From Silene latifolia (lineage: Eukaryota > Streptophyta > Magnoliopsida > Caryophyllales > Caryophyllaceae), in the NCBI RefSeq assembly GCF_048544455.1, contig NC_133538.1, forward strand, positions 4,556,658 through 4,620,657: a stretch of DNA of 64,000 nucleotides. Direction: 5' to 3'. This document shows, one piece after another, positions 34,172-46,336 of this stretch. Made by a program: the position numbers and the translations under genes. Each line of letters opens with the position of its first letter. Positions within the stretch are counted from its first letter, which is position 1. The notes beneath the pieces are model-generated. The model was not told where the DNA came from and ran no database searches. It worked only from the letters and a program-made list of their open reading frames with translations.

Positions 34172-35742
34172 CTACTCATCAGCCTCGTCCTCCACGTCCT
34201 CCACCGTGAAGTCTGGGTCCACCTGTTGCTCCCTCCTCCTCGCCTTCTCAGCCTGAGTCCTCGCCGCCTCCTTAGCCTGAGTCCTCGCCGCCTCCTCAGC
34301 TGTGTCCTCGTCACTGGCTGGCTGTGGGTACCCTTCAGCTGGGTACCGGTAGAACGACGAGTGTGGCCAACCCTCAGGAACGGGACGCTGCCTCATCATG
34401 TGATACTCGGATAGAGGGAACAAAGCAAGAGCTATGTCCCGCTCCATACGAGCCTGCCTGCTAAGAAGCTCAAGCAACAAACTGTCACGGTGCTCTTGGC
34501 CAAGGACCGCGGACGCCTCAAAGGGTGGAAGAGGAACAAAATTAGCCGGGTAAATCGGCTGTGTGTGGTTGGTCGCAGGAGTAGGAGTAGGGATCGAGGT
34601 AGGACTGGCCGTGGAAGTCTGACCACCCTTAGAAGGTGTGGATCCCTCTCCGGTCTCAGGTCTCTTCCGCTTCTTTGAAGCGGACATGGTAGGAGGTGGA
34701 GCAAGCAGAAGGTGAAACATGGGTAGTGGTGGAGGTAACCTGCCCTTAACAGTGGGCAACGGGACAAGGCAAGGCAAAGTGGTGCAAGGTAAGGCTACAG
34801 ACAAGGAACCACAAATCTTCCATGTCTTCTAGTTAGAAGCAAGCCAAAACATAGACGACATAGTAGCAATGTCAAGGTACCTATCAGCGTCTAGGCGCTG
34901 TAAGTCTCGAGGTAAGACGGGGAAGATAGAATGGGCAAGAAAAGTGGGTATGCCACCGCAAACAATAGTGCCCGTAGTCTTCTGCCCCACAGTGTGAAAG
35001 TACTGAGCAGTCAAATAAGCAATGTTAAGCACAAAGGGTCCCTCACAGTCAATGTTCAGGTACCCACCGAGAATAGACAGCTCAATGTTGTTCACATTGT
35101 TTGGTTCTTTACGGCCAAAGATGGTCCCACCAATGAGACTAAAGAAGTAGCGGGCCGGGGGAAGGTGGACATGCGTGAGCTTGTGCTCCTCGTAACTAGT
35201 CTGTGCCAAGGTCTTCCACAACATGCGGATGACCTTCCTAGGAGGGTCAGTGTCACTGGTAGAAGACAAACCTAACCTACTGCCAAACTCCTCTAAGGTC
35301 CAAGAAATAGTCCGGTTAAATAACCGGAAAGAAACACAAGCACAAGTCTGGTCAGTGACGTAGGCGCCGACAGAAAAAGTAAAGGAGATGAAAACCTCGA
35401 GGGTCAGCTCCTTGTAGGTCAAGGCACTCTTGGTAATCAGTTCCGACATCCCTGACCTCTCAAAATCACAAGTACGGGCTCGTAAATACCTAACCTATCA
35501 AGTGACTTACGACACAAAAACTTTGTCGAAGGAAAATCACAGCTCTCTAAAGCAAAGAAACGAGTACGATGAATACCATTAACGAAACTTACCTCGGGGT
35601 AGTCGGGGTGAGGTTCGAGTGAATCATTAACTCGGATAGTAACAAGGCCAGCAGAGCAGCTAGCAGAAGGTGTAGCTCGTCCGCAACCCCGGCCTCTAGT
35701 ACCTGACGAGGAAGCCCGTCCTCTGACGGAGCGAGGTACCAA
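34172..35742 (-). pseudogene. Athila extra ORF (ATHILA ORF-1-like), disrupted
   Basis: Three open segments form one broken ORF: 35437-35742, then 34829-35449 after a frameshift, then 34172-34804 after an in-frame TAG at 34829-34831. The middle part has LTYKELTLEVFISFTF and FRLFNRTISWTLEEFGSRLG, resembling the ATHILA ORF-1 protein family. The end is Pro-rich with a basic KKRKRPE cluster, then an acidic tail with two AARTQA units. It lies downstream of where pol should be. Its function is not known. Confidence 0.6.
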
Positions 35743-35835
35743 GGTGCCCTAAGTGCTTGTTGAGGACACTGGTGACCACGCAGCAGGGGTGGTCACTGTA
35801 CCAGAGGTGCTAGCGGTGGCTGCACTAGTAGAAGT

Positions 35836-37194
35836 TGTAACACCCCCACACTCCAAGTGCCTTACCAGGACCACTCAGGTATAAGGATGCCACCATCTCG
35901 GTTACCCGAGGCATGATATTCATAAGACAATAACGAAACAACTTTAAAAGTAAATAAAGTTTAAAGTGATTACATAGCAATTCCAAACTGATAAAAAGAA
36001 ATACAAGATTCTCGGACGGTCTCATCGCTAAAACTATCAAAGCTATAAAACATCGTCTGACACAGCGGAAGACTTCTAACTGCCACGTGATGACTCATCC
36101 CAGCTATCCCATACGCGTCATATCATACCTGCTCAATAACTGCTCACCACCCCCGAATGGATCACCACAGTTTTTAAAACATTTAAACGGGGTCAGTACT
36201 AATCACACAATTTATATAATCCAACAACACAACAAACAACACAGCTCAAACGGTCACACACACACAATCACACCACTCCTATCAATCTCCGTCACCGACT
36301 GTCCACTGGACCAGCCCTGCCAGTGGGGGACCGCAGCCGTTCCCACCTAAGCCCCGCTCATCATACCGAGCGATAACCCTGTTCCATTAATGTCCACATC
36401 CCCTTCCGTGGCGGGTTCCACGAAGGGCGAAACTAGGGCGTGAAGCCACTCCCGCAAGTGACTCTACTCAGCCGAGAACGCATCTCGAGAACCAGAGACA
36501 AACAATCACATCCAGAATCACAACTGTCACAAAACAATTACGATATTATACAATCAATCTCAACACATCAACAATCATCCCATTATGGGACTAATACTGA
36601 GTAGGAAATCCTACCTGGAAAGCACAACCGTCAGACGGTATCAACAGCTGTATCAAAAAGCCTCTTCTACAAAACCTCCTCCTATCATACAAACACATAA
36701 ACAATACCAAATCACAATCTACACAAAACCCCCAAATCCCCATATTAGGTTTTAACCAACTTAAAGGAAAAACAATAAAAAGGGTACATAGATCTTACCC
36801 TCGACGCAAGGATCTCAACGGTATAACAAACGATGAAAACCGACCTTCCAAACTCCGGGATTTGCTAACAATGCGATTAAAGGGATAAACGTACTTGCTT
36901 TCTCTCTTTGACAGTAATGTAGGTTTTGAAAACTGTTTAGAATGATAACGGAAAAGATTATATACCTTAATCGCATAATTAACAAAACCCGAGAAATAAC
37001 TCCCCATAAACCGGCTACTCGATCGAGTAGCTAAGGTACTCGATCGAGTGCCCCCTTACTCGACCGAGTATCTACGTTACTCGATCGAGTACCCAACATG
37101 TCAGAAACTATTTTAAAACGCAACACACCCTTACTCGACAGAGTAAGGCCTACTCGATAGAGTCCCCAGAGACTCATAAAACCGTAGTATTACA
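35836..37194 (-). repeat. G2 3' LTR (1359 bp)
   Basis: It is TGTAACACCCCC through GTATTACA on the plus strand. It is the only uninterrupted G LTR in the window and gives the empty-site sequence (around 36340-36352) for the Copia insertion. It carries a palindrome array at 37015-37163. Confidence 0.88.
37015..37163. repeat. Palindrome array in G2 LTR
   Basis: Six sites of the TACTCGATCGAGTA family, three with an exact CTCGATCGAG core, others with one change (CGACCGAG, CGACAGAG, CGATAGAG). Confidence 0.9.
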
Positions 37195-40100
37195 GTCTTC
37201 CCTCCTTAAAAAGAACTTCGTCCCCGAAGTTCAACCCATACATAAAAACCAACATACTAACTCGATCAAGACACAACAACGTGACTAAGAACTCAAAATA
37301 AAACTCCAACCCAAACATGAACCCTTAACACCAACTCTACCAACTATTCCTACCTCCACACCTCGCTCCCGATGTTGTATCAACTACATCATAAACTCTC
37401 CCGACACTAACTCCATACATAACCAACTACATAAACATCAAACGGAATGTTACATTCTACCACCCTTAAAAGGAACTTCGTCCTCGAAGTTTACTTACAC
37501 TCATAAACATCATCATGCCACTATCAAAACTCTCGAACTCCTAAACATCACACTACTACAAGCACGGCCATGGCCTTTTAACAACATCAACCACAAAACA
37601 AATCCCTCCTTTACGCTATGCTAACACTCTACTTCTAATTATTTTACAACATGCACAACCATGAAACTCACTTTTATCGCATCCTACTCCTCTTAAGACA
37701 AATGTTACGTCCTCGTAACTCACTAATACTAAATCCTTAGTTAAATCATCTCATCATCCTCATCACCACCACATGTCAAAGATAACCGCCTATAACCTCA
37801 TTTCTATAACCGTTCCTATTTCCAAGGCTTTCTTACTTAAACAGTTCTCATACTTCAATTCACTCTACACTCCATCTAACTAATACCGCAAAACCCTTAG
37901 CATAACCAATACTCCAACTCTTCCACATTACCGCAACATGACATACCTCTCTATATAGGCTATATAAAACTTCTATCGCCAAAAGCATAACTCACGATCC
38001 ACACGTGTTAAGTACACTCACACAAGATCCACAAGTTCTTTTCTTTCATCACTGCAAAACTCATACATGACTTAACAAGACACTAAATCCAAACACCCTT
38101 CCCTCACTGGCCCAAGGAAAGATTAAAACCACCAGCAGCTTTCAGATCATTACCACACATGTTCTACGAATCACTTGCCATGACTATGTGCACCGATGTC
38201 TCATCTACAACAAGGTCAAATGTTCTGTACAACCTCTTACAGCTGTGCCCTATCAACAGAAAATCACTATACCATCACAACAACAAAACATACACAACTT
38301 TCTCCCATATCATACTCTACCCTCACACCTAAGTTGAAACTGGTAAGAAACATCAACAAACAAAACAACAGTCTACATGTTCAACCAAAACTCACAAAGA
38401 ACAACAGCAAACAAAACAACAATCTATGTATAACTGGCATGCACTTTCGAAAACTCGTATCATAATCATCCCGCCTACTCCACCACAACCGGTGACGGCA
38501 TCACAATACCGTCACCAACAACCGCACCGTAGTGCGAAAATACCGGCATCACAACACGAAGTACCGTGCCCGGATCACCACCCGAGGCACCACAACCGCA
38601 CCGATAGACATCACAACTTACTCAAACCCATAAACACTGACTCAGCATAACTTCTCAGACAAGAAAAACTTACTCAAATCCACTTTATTAAATCACAACG
38701 CAACATATTATATGGATAAACAGATAAGCACCTCATGAACATCATCTCTACCATTTCACGGAATACGCATGTGTTATCAATACACATAAAATTATAACTA
38801 GCCATGCCAAATCAATCAAATTATTACTTTTTTAGCCTCATTCCATCAGATTGTCGTACCCTACATATATCACAAACATTCATATAACATCTTTATAACT
38901 ATCACACCATACCGCTTCTCGTGAGGTCAGAACCTCACACAAACATTTATACACATCATAGACTCATTATCACATCCAACTAGTCAATCCTGATCACGTA
39001 ACTTACCACTCGATAAAGGTTACTTGTCGCCCGAGCTTAACTCATATGCCCTTCATAACATATTTTCCCATTCGCATAACCATCACCTCATGCCATACCA
39101 TTAATATTCAACCACTAGCGCTCGCCTCATATAACCACATCTTATACTCCCTTACAACCATACATATCAATCCGGCCTTTGTAAAATCAATCTCTCTAGG
39201 ACTGCTGTCTTTCTTATCTATCATCACCCTTAACCACTAGTGACAACACCACAATACCACCACTGCTCGTATATCAAACCTCTTACACTCATATCAAAAC
39301 AACACGGTTTTTCTCCTATCTTTGGTTAGCATCCCCAAATAAAGAAAATCAAACCCATCAACAAAATAACCTCAACATTATTCCCAATGCTATCTTAATT
39401 GTATCGTCATCTAACTTTCCACCAAAAATCTCATATCGTGTAAATACTCCACCAACTCTTACTCCCTTAATTCCTCGAAACTCATTATTAATCATGTTGT
39501 CCTGAAGCTCCCATATAACCATTAACTAACATCCTCATGATAATATCACACATTTCGATGATTCCTTACCTTTATATCACATAACTCCGGTGAAAATTTT
39601 CCTTAGCTTACTTTTTACTCTTCTTTTCTCTTCACATTCAACAATACCATTTAATAGCTCAACTCCTTATTACTTCTATCTAATTCTTTAGTGCTCCGGT
39701 TACCTTCTCATTCCGCCAAAGCTCAAATCCCATGATTTCATGTCGATATTATCTCACTCTTTCTTACCATGGATCTTCTCTTATTATGCTATCGCTCACA
39801 CTTGTCACTAACCTATCCATAAAATCAACGTTCACTGTTTAAACAACTTCATTTCATGCCGTTAAATGCCCAAAGAAATCAAACGTAGTTTCACCTCTTA
39901 ATAAACCAAATCTCCCAAATTCACTCACTGTCTACAATTCCACCTCGCAACATGTCTCCATAAAGTTCACTATATACCACTCTTCTCAACCCCTTTAAAA
40001 CGAACTTTCACAACATATATTCTTGACCCACACGACTCCTAACCATCTCACTCCATAATTCTTTACACATCTCAAGTTGCCACTATCCAAGCCTTCCTTT

Positions 40101-41771
40101 CAATCTTTTCATTCTCACGTTCCTTAGACCCACATCATCCCTTACCCACTTTCACTTACTTTTGCATCACTCAATTTCGCGAATAAATCACTCACCACGT
40201 CTCACCAAAACTTGCACCATGCCTCAATCAGCTCATCAATATTCTTTTTCTTTTTCCACTTCTCAGCACAACCACATATAGCTCATCTCCTCCCACCAAA
40301 CTCATACTCACCATAAGGTACCACTCCCCACCCCATAAGATTGGGTAACTTACGTATCAAGACCACCTTACATGTAAAACAATGCATAAAGAAGTGAAAT
40401 AACAACTTTGAATTAAACATAATATGCAACGAATGTCAAAAGATAAGCATATGACCCAAAACAGGGGTCACTGGATCGAGTACGGCCACTCAATCGAGTA
40501 AGGGACTTACTTGATCGAGTAGGTGAAGATCAAAAGCACGTAAAACAAATCACCAGGGCTACTCGATCGAGTAACTAACGTACTCGATCGAGTTCCCTCT
40601 TACTCGATCGATTACCAAGGCTACTCGATCGAGTACCCCAATTCTCAGCACTGTCCGGTTTTCGTAAAACGGTCATAACTCACTCATTTCTTGGTCGTTT
40701 TGGGCGTGTGACCTATCGTTAGAATCGTAAAAGGACAAGATATCACCTCCAATTGGAATCACATCAAAATCATTTATGAATCTCAAGTTATAACAGTTTA
40801 AAGACAACCTCTTTAGAATCGAAAAACACAACTACTTGATTTTACTTCCAAACAACTTAAACAACAACCAAGCAAACAAAACCAGTCCAAAACTCATAAA
40901 ACCAGTATTCATAATCATATGTTACTATTTTCAAAAGCCAAGCAACAACATTAATCATGCACATAGATTATTTAACTTGTCAATCACGATTTACCACATG
41001 CTTTTATTTTATAACTTTACGCACACAATAACATAATATACAACATAAAATTCCCTATTCACATGTTACAAACATTGCCATATTATTAAAATCCATTACC
41101 CACATAAACATGTTCCACACATGAATTTCATATTTTTATGCAATTACTTACTTAATCTCTTCCAACCAATTCATTCATTACAGCTACACACTTCTTACCA
41201 CATATACACATGAACAATAGTGGACAAGTACATAAACTTATCATGAAAACTTATGCAAACCAAATATACGTATACGACACAACATTCCTATGCACATGTT
41301 ATTATTATGCCACATTATGAATTATCCATCTTGCAACATCATCATTCATCATATATTATCACATATGAACTACTTCCTTTTTCTACCACATTATTCATCA
41401 TTCTCATATACTTTTCCAACAATTCAAAACAACATTGTAAACCAACTATCATGCTTTCAATCAATAGTTTGCGAAATCACATCATCACCATCTTTTCTAC
41501 ACATTCCCCATTCTCCACATACATACATCCACCGATTCATGCCACACATCACCATATAGGTACACAATTCACAAGATAAACACATAGCGATCCCGACTCA
41601 TATCCCATGGTGACCGGTTCAAAATTGTAGGGCGAGTTCGCGACTTTAGGACGTCACCCAAGCCTTTGCATTAGCTCCTACAACCTTTACCCCGAGTTCA
41701 TTTTAATTGACTCCCTATATTCATTAAATTCATTGGTTACAGGTTTCAGGATCGTCTCTCTGATACCATTT
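37195..41771 (-). other. G2 internal region, non-coding
   Basis: 4.6 kb without credible ORFs; AC-rich on the plus strand. The hairpin plus purine tract occurs twice, at 37214-37231 and again near 37473-37492. The second is followed on the minus strand by an LTR-start-like TGTAACATTCCG. The PBS reads TGGTATCAGAGA. A palindrome array is at 40469-40636. Confidence 0.7.
40469..40636. repeat. Palindrome array in G2 internal region
   Basis: Seven sites; three exact ACTCGATCGAGT copies (near 40561, 40579 and 40622) and four with one change. It is colinear with the G1 array at 6321-6463 in reverse orientation. Confidence 0.9.
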
Positions 41772-42042
41772 TGTAACACCCCCACATTCCAAATGCCTTA
41801 CCAGGACCACTCATGTATAACGATGCCACCATCTCGGTTACCCGAGGCATGATATTCATAAGACAATAACGAAACAACTTTAAAAGTAAATAAAGTTTAA
41901 AGTGATTACATAGCAATTCCAAACTGATAAAAATAAATACAAGATTATCGTAAAAGGGGGGGGGGGAGCAAATTAAGAATGAAACAAAAATAATGAGAAA
42001 AAGAAGTAAAAGAGTTAACTCCCTTCGTGTATTAACCAATTT

Positions 42043-42230
42043 CACTCGATCGAGTGATTTGAAATCACTCGATCGAGAAGTCTGGCCTTCATTCTGCTCG
42101 ATCGAATGAAATTCCTCTCGATCGAGTACTCTTCATTTTTGCCACTTCGATCAAGTAACTGAAACCTCTCGATCGAACTATTTTCTTGGGCTTTCCTCTC
42201 GATCGAGTACAAAAAGTACTCGATCGAGTT
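42043..42230. repeat. Palindrome array downstream of Athila protease
   Basis: Nine sites of the ACTCGATCGAGT family, about five with an exact CTCGATCGAG core, spaced 10-20 bp. It lies between the end of gag-protease and the G2 junction. Confidence 0.9.
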
Positions 42231-42447
42231 CTTTCTCATGTAACTCAACCCAATGCAATATAAATCCCCCAAACCTGCATAAAAACACGCAAAAATACAT
42301 CCGACAATACCAAGTCACACAATACGCAGTCTATAGTCTTTTCTAGCTAAGCTAAATAGTCTAAAGTCTAGCAGTTCTAAAAATGCAATAAAGAAGTTCG
42401 ACAGAAATTTAATGTTTTACAATTTGTTACAACGGGGCATTCCCCGC

Positions 42448-42942
42448 TTAATTCCCAAAACATTTCAGTAGCCCAAAGGAGGGCTTCTGACTGGAGGAGG
42501 TCCCTTCAGAATCTTTGACCGTCCTCTTCGATCTCCATAAGCTTGAGTTTGAACTGGTAGGGGGAGAGTAGTTGACGTCCACGTATGCACGAACTTTCTT
42601 CTTCCCTTTGTCTTTCCCATCATCTTTGACATTGGCATCTCCATTTTGATTGACTTTAATCGCACTTTGACCGTTGACAACTCCGGCATCCATTACATCT
42701 GTACCTGCAGTAAGGAAAACAGAAGATTGTTCCTCCTTTTCGCTCTTAGTCCGAGGCGGAGGGGTTACAATAGTGGCACAAAATTCAACTTTCTCAGCTG
42801 GAGTGTCCATATCTGAGTCAGTAGGGGATAGGGCATTGCAAGGTTGAGCTTGCATGGGAGTCCTACGAGATTTAGACTGATGAAAAATCAATTTTTCATC
42901 TCCTACCTGAAATATAAGTGTCTTACCCCCAACATCGAACAC
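42448..42942 (-). pseudogene. Athila protease tail after a frameshift
   Basis: 164 codons starting with FDVGGKTLIFQVGDEKLIF, the sequence that follows the retropepsin domain in Athila polyproteins. It overlaps the end of the protease ORF in another frame, so one base was gained or lost near 42950-42970. The rest is Lys- and Ser-rich and ends at a stop where RT should begin. Confidence 0.7.
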
Positions 42943-44144
42943 TGCGTGAGCAGTGAATAAAAATGGTCTCCTAAAATAATAGGGGTATTAGTGTCCTCGG
43001 GGATGTCAAGCACTACGAAGAATACGGAAATAAAGAATCTCCCGATCTTGACAGGTATGTCCTCTATAACTCCTAACGGCCATGATATACTACGGTCCGC
43101 CATCTGTACGGTCATGTTAGTGCAATTAAATTTGGTCAAACCAAGTCTCTTAGCGAGAGACAGAGGTAAGACGCTCACGCTAGCACCTAGATTGCATAGC
43201 GCATTGTCAATCAAATGGGTTCCTATATGACACGGAATCGAGATACTACCCGGGTCTGACTGTTTAGGTGGCAACTTATTTTGAACTAGGGCAGTCTCTA
43301 TCTCAGTTAAAGCTGCTGTCTTATGATCGTTTATATGCCTCATACGCGACAAGATTTCTTTCATGAATTTTAAGTAAGAGGGTACCTGAGTCAGCAACTC
43401 GGCGAATGGAACAGTAACATGTAAGCTTTTCAGGAGCTCGACAAATTTCCCGAACTGTTGATTGGCTTTGTTGTTCTGTAATCGCCTTGGAAAGGGATCC
43501 ATAATAAGAATCTCGACCCCTTTGTTCCTCTCTTCCAACGTCTCAGCAGGTTCAAGCTCTTTTTCACTCGATCGAGTCTTTTTACCTCTCGATCGAGTCC
43601 TTTCAGGTGATGCTTCACTCGATCGAGCATTTGCAGCTTCTCGATCGAGTTCCTCTATTTCCACTGTGTTCGATCGAGGTAAAGTTCTACTCGATCGAAC
43701 AGTTTCTTCAGCAATTCCACTCGATCGAGTGGTTTCAAACTCTCGATCAATTCCTTGATTATCCAGATTACTCGATCGAGCATTAATTCCATTCGATCGA
43801 GTAATTTCAGCAGCTTTTCTACTCGATCGACCACCAGAAATCAGTCGATCGAGTATTTCCTTCGTGCTAGGCATACTTTTAGCAACAGGCGACTGTTCAT
43901 CCTCCATAATAGCATCCCTCGGGTCTGAAATGTCCTTATCAGCTGACGACTTTTGTCCTTCGTAGGAACGACCACTTCGCAAATTAATTAAGTTAATCGT
44001 CTCATGTGGATTATTCTCGGATTGAGACGTTAAATGACCCGGTTTCCTTGTGGATTGGCTTGTGGCCAACTGAGCAACTTGAGTTTCAAGTGACTTGATT
44101 GAAGCTTCCTTCTGTTGGTTACTCATTTGTAATTGCTTGGTCAA
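42903..44144 (-). pseudogene. Athila gag C-terminus and protease with palindrome-encoded insert
   Basis: 413 codons in the same frame as gag upstream. Residues about 40-60 are the gag end (NLINLRSGRS). Residues about 97-194 are an insert rich in RSS, LDR and SIE-type words encoded by palindromes. About 216-300 is the conserved linker (QQFGKFVELLKSLH), and about 302-392 the retropepsin fold. The active site reads LCNLGAS (codon AAT): the catalytic Asp is Asn. The fold ends near PIILG, where the frame is lost. Confidence 0.8.
43566..43855. repeat. Palindrome array inside the Athila gag-protease ORF
   Basis: Twelve or so sites in 290 bp, about half with an exact CTCGATCGAG core. Read in the ORF frame most give RSS or TRSS, one gives LDRE. 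The array does not close the frame. Confidence 0.9.
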
Positions 44145-44357
44145 TGATTGAATGATTGTCTTTAACTCAGTCAGCTCACTTACCCCACTAGAGGATGAAG
44201 CTCCTTGATGCGGTGGAGGGAAATAAGGAGGCTTTTGAAAGCCTTATTGAGCTTTATGAGGAGGGACATAAGCTTGCTGCTGCTGCTGTGGAGGCGTTGG
44301 ATTAAGAACATTCTAACTTGTCCACCTCAAAATGGGATGGACTGCCCCTTGATTATT

Positions 44358-45260
44358 TTAATAAGAACCCCCTCCTTGCCTATATTGCTGAAAGGCAAGG
44401 ACTTGTTCTTTCTCTGTCAGACAGTCAATAGCAATGTGACCGTTATTGCTCCCACATCTCTCACAAGTGACAGTTTCCTGTCTAGTCAACAGATGAATCA
44501 TCTGTTGATCGCCAGCTTGCTGCAATTCCAACCTATCAAAACGAGCATTCATGGCTTCCAGTTGAGCCACAATAGCATTGTCGACCGAATGCACCGTCCG
44601 AATACCGTCCCTTGTGTTCCCATATTCAGCATAATGGGTCGCCATCTCCTCAATAATACCCCATCCCTTATCATCATCAATGTTCTTTTGGAATCTCCCG
44701 TTGGATGAGGCGTCTAGTATAGCTCGGTGGTCATCATACAACCCATTATAGAACTGGTTGCACAAAAACCACTGATCAAATTCATGGTGAGGAAGAGACC
44801 TCACCAACTTCTTGAATCGACACCAAGCCTCATAAAAATTCTCATCAGGGGCCTGTTTAAAACTCGTAATCTTCCCCCTCAGCTGATTAGTGCGCTGTGG
44901 AGGAAAATATCTTTTGTAGAAGGCAAGTGCGAGAGTCTCCCAGTTGGTGATACCAGCAGCAGTCCGGTCAAGATCAGTCAGCCACTCACGGGCTGCGTTA
45001 GTCAGAGAAAAAGTAAATAGCACTTCCTTTATCTTGTCTTGAGTTACTCCCTTAGTAGCGGGAATAGTAGAGCAATGGTCAGTAAAGACTTCCAAATGCT
45101 TTCGCGGATCTTCACCCGCCACACGTCGATAAAGATTTCCTTTCACCAGATTTATATAAGACGAACGGATATTAAAAGTATTACCGTCCTCAGTCGCAAG
45201 CTGGAAACCCTTCGGAATCGAGGCAGCTGTGGGCTCTGAGTGACTCGCTATGTTAGGCAT
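44358..45260 (-). pseudogene. Athila-like gag (retrotransposon gag domain and knuckle)
   Basis: 300 codons. Residues about 45-215 form the retrotransposon gag domain (FPPQRTNQLRGKITSFKQ at 119-136; FYEAWCRFKKLVRSLPHHEF at 142-161). A Cys/His knuckle is at 266-280 (CERCGSNNGHIAIDC). The frame continues in the next ORF but is interrupted by three in-frame stops at 44358-44360, 44313-44315 and 44244-44246. Gag forms the virus-like particle; this copy would give a truncated product. Confidence 0.85.
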
Positions 45261-45538
45261 CTTTACTGGCTTGTTAGCAGAAACGAGATTGTCTTCTCCA
45301 CAAGACGGTGTAGCTCAGGCTCGAAAGTACTCAAGTCTTCCTTTCGAATTTCTCTTTGTAGACGAAGTCTATGCCGAAATAGTCTTTCTGGCTCAGGATC
45401 AGCTGAAACTATTTCCGACCTGTTCGACTTGGGCATACACAACACTGAAAGAGATAAGTGAGAACTGTCTCAAAAAATGAAAATTCCCTGAGACGGATAA
45501 AAAAACGAAACAAAAAAAAAACAGAAAGGGCTATTGCA

Positions 45539-45556
45539 TCCCCAGCAACGGTGCCA
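45539..45556 (-). other. Athila-like primer binding site (tRNA-Asp type)
   Basis: The minus strand reads TGGCACCGTTGCTGGGGA, five bases after the LTR. Athila elements use TGGCGCCGTTGCCGGGGA, so two transitions separate them. Confidence 0.88.
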
Positions 45557-45561
45557 AAATT

Positions 45562-46336
45562 TGACAGGCTAATCATATACCTACCAAAAATAACCAACTG
45601 GTCTCTAACTAATATAGCTAGGGAAGTCGGGATCGTATCCACAGGGAGGCAAGATATCTGTTAAACGTCCGTCTATTATGTCACAAAATGGAGGTTTGAT
45701 TTTTGATTTCTAAACTAATAAAATATTAAGGGAAAGAGAAATTAAACAAGAGTAATAAAAGTGAGAAAATGTAATGAAGATGATCAAATAGAGAAAGTAT
45801 GCCAGGATTTCGGTTCACCATGGTAGTCTATCGACTCAGCTGCAAATAGCCTAGACAATCTACTGTGAGAAGGATACAGAAAAGGTCCTTCCGGTCCACT
45901 TTCTATCCTAGAACTCCACTAATTTAACTTCCGTCCTCATTAGGGTAGTCTACTGTTCATAGAAGGTCTATTTAATCCAATCTTCCGATCCAGGAGTAAA
46001 ATTAACCAGATTAAAGGTAACTTAGAAGCGTGCACTCAACTAAGTTGATATTACAGTTAAATTGCTATGGGACAGATTCTCACAAATAAATCGTCTAGTC
46101 TATTCGCTACATCATCACAATCCTACCAAGGATTCCCTAATCCCGACATTAAAGGAATTAGCTACTCATAATATTAATGGTGTCAACAATAACAATAACG
46201 AGTGTACTAATCAAAGGCATGATGAAATAATGATAACTAAGCATAAACTAAATTAGGGCAGAAATAATAGAGAGAAAACAAAGATTAAAGTAAATAAAGT
46301 AAATAAGATTAAGATTAGGGAAGAAAGAATGATTAC
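45562..46336 (-). repeat. Athila-like 5' LTR, internal-side part
   Basis: It starts TGACAGGC next to the PBS and is interrupted after ATTAC (46332-46336) by element H. It continues at 55492. Confidence 0.88.

Larger units (their letters stand above)
35836..41946 (-). mobile_element. G2: truncated non-autonomous gypsy element of the G1 family
   Basis: The 3' LTR is complete (35836-37194, 1359 bp). The PPT and hairpin lie at 37195-37231, internal DNA at 37232-41756, the PBS at 41757-41768, and only 175 bp of the 5' LTR remain (41772-41946). It has no coding capacity. The abrupt end of the 5' LTR next to an 11-G run (about 41956-41966) shows a deletion that also probably removed the Athila RT and integrase. 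No target duplication can be tested. Confidence 0.85.

Noticed and set aside
34084-34314. Arg-rich ORF and the overlapping plus-strand ORFs at 34226-34678
   Set aside because: These are shadows of the repetitive AARTQA-encoding end of the Athila extra ORF.
41253-41579. Overlapping 89- and 108-codon ORFs in G2 internal DNA
   Set aside because: They are His/Thr-rich, with no domain, on the strand opposite to the element, and not preserved in G1.
43566-43855. CRISPR-like array of palindromic repeats with short spacers
   Set aside because: The repeat is only 10-14 bp, spacers vary in length, and the host DNA is a plant retrotransposon coding region. There is no cas gene or leader.
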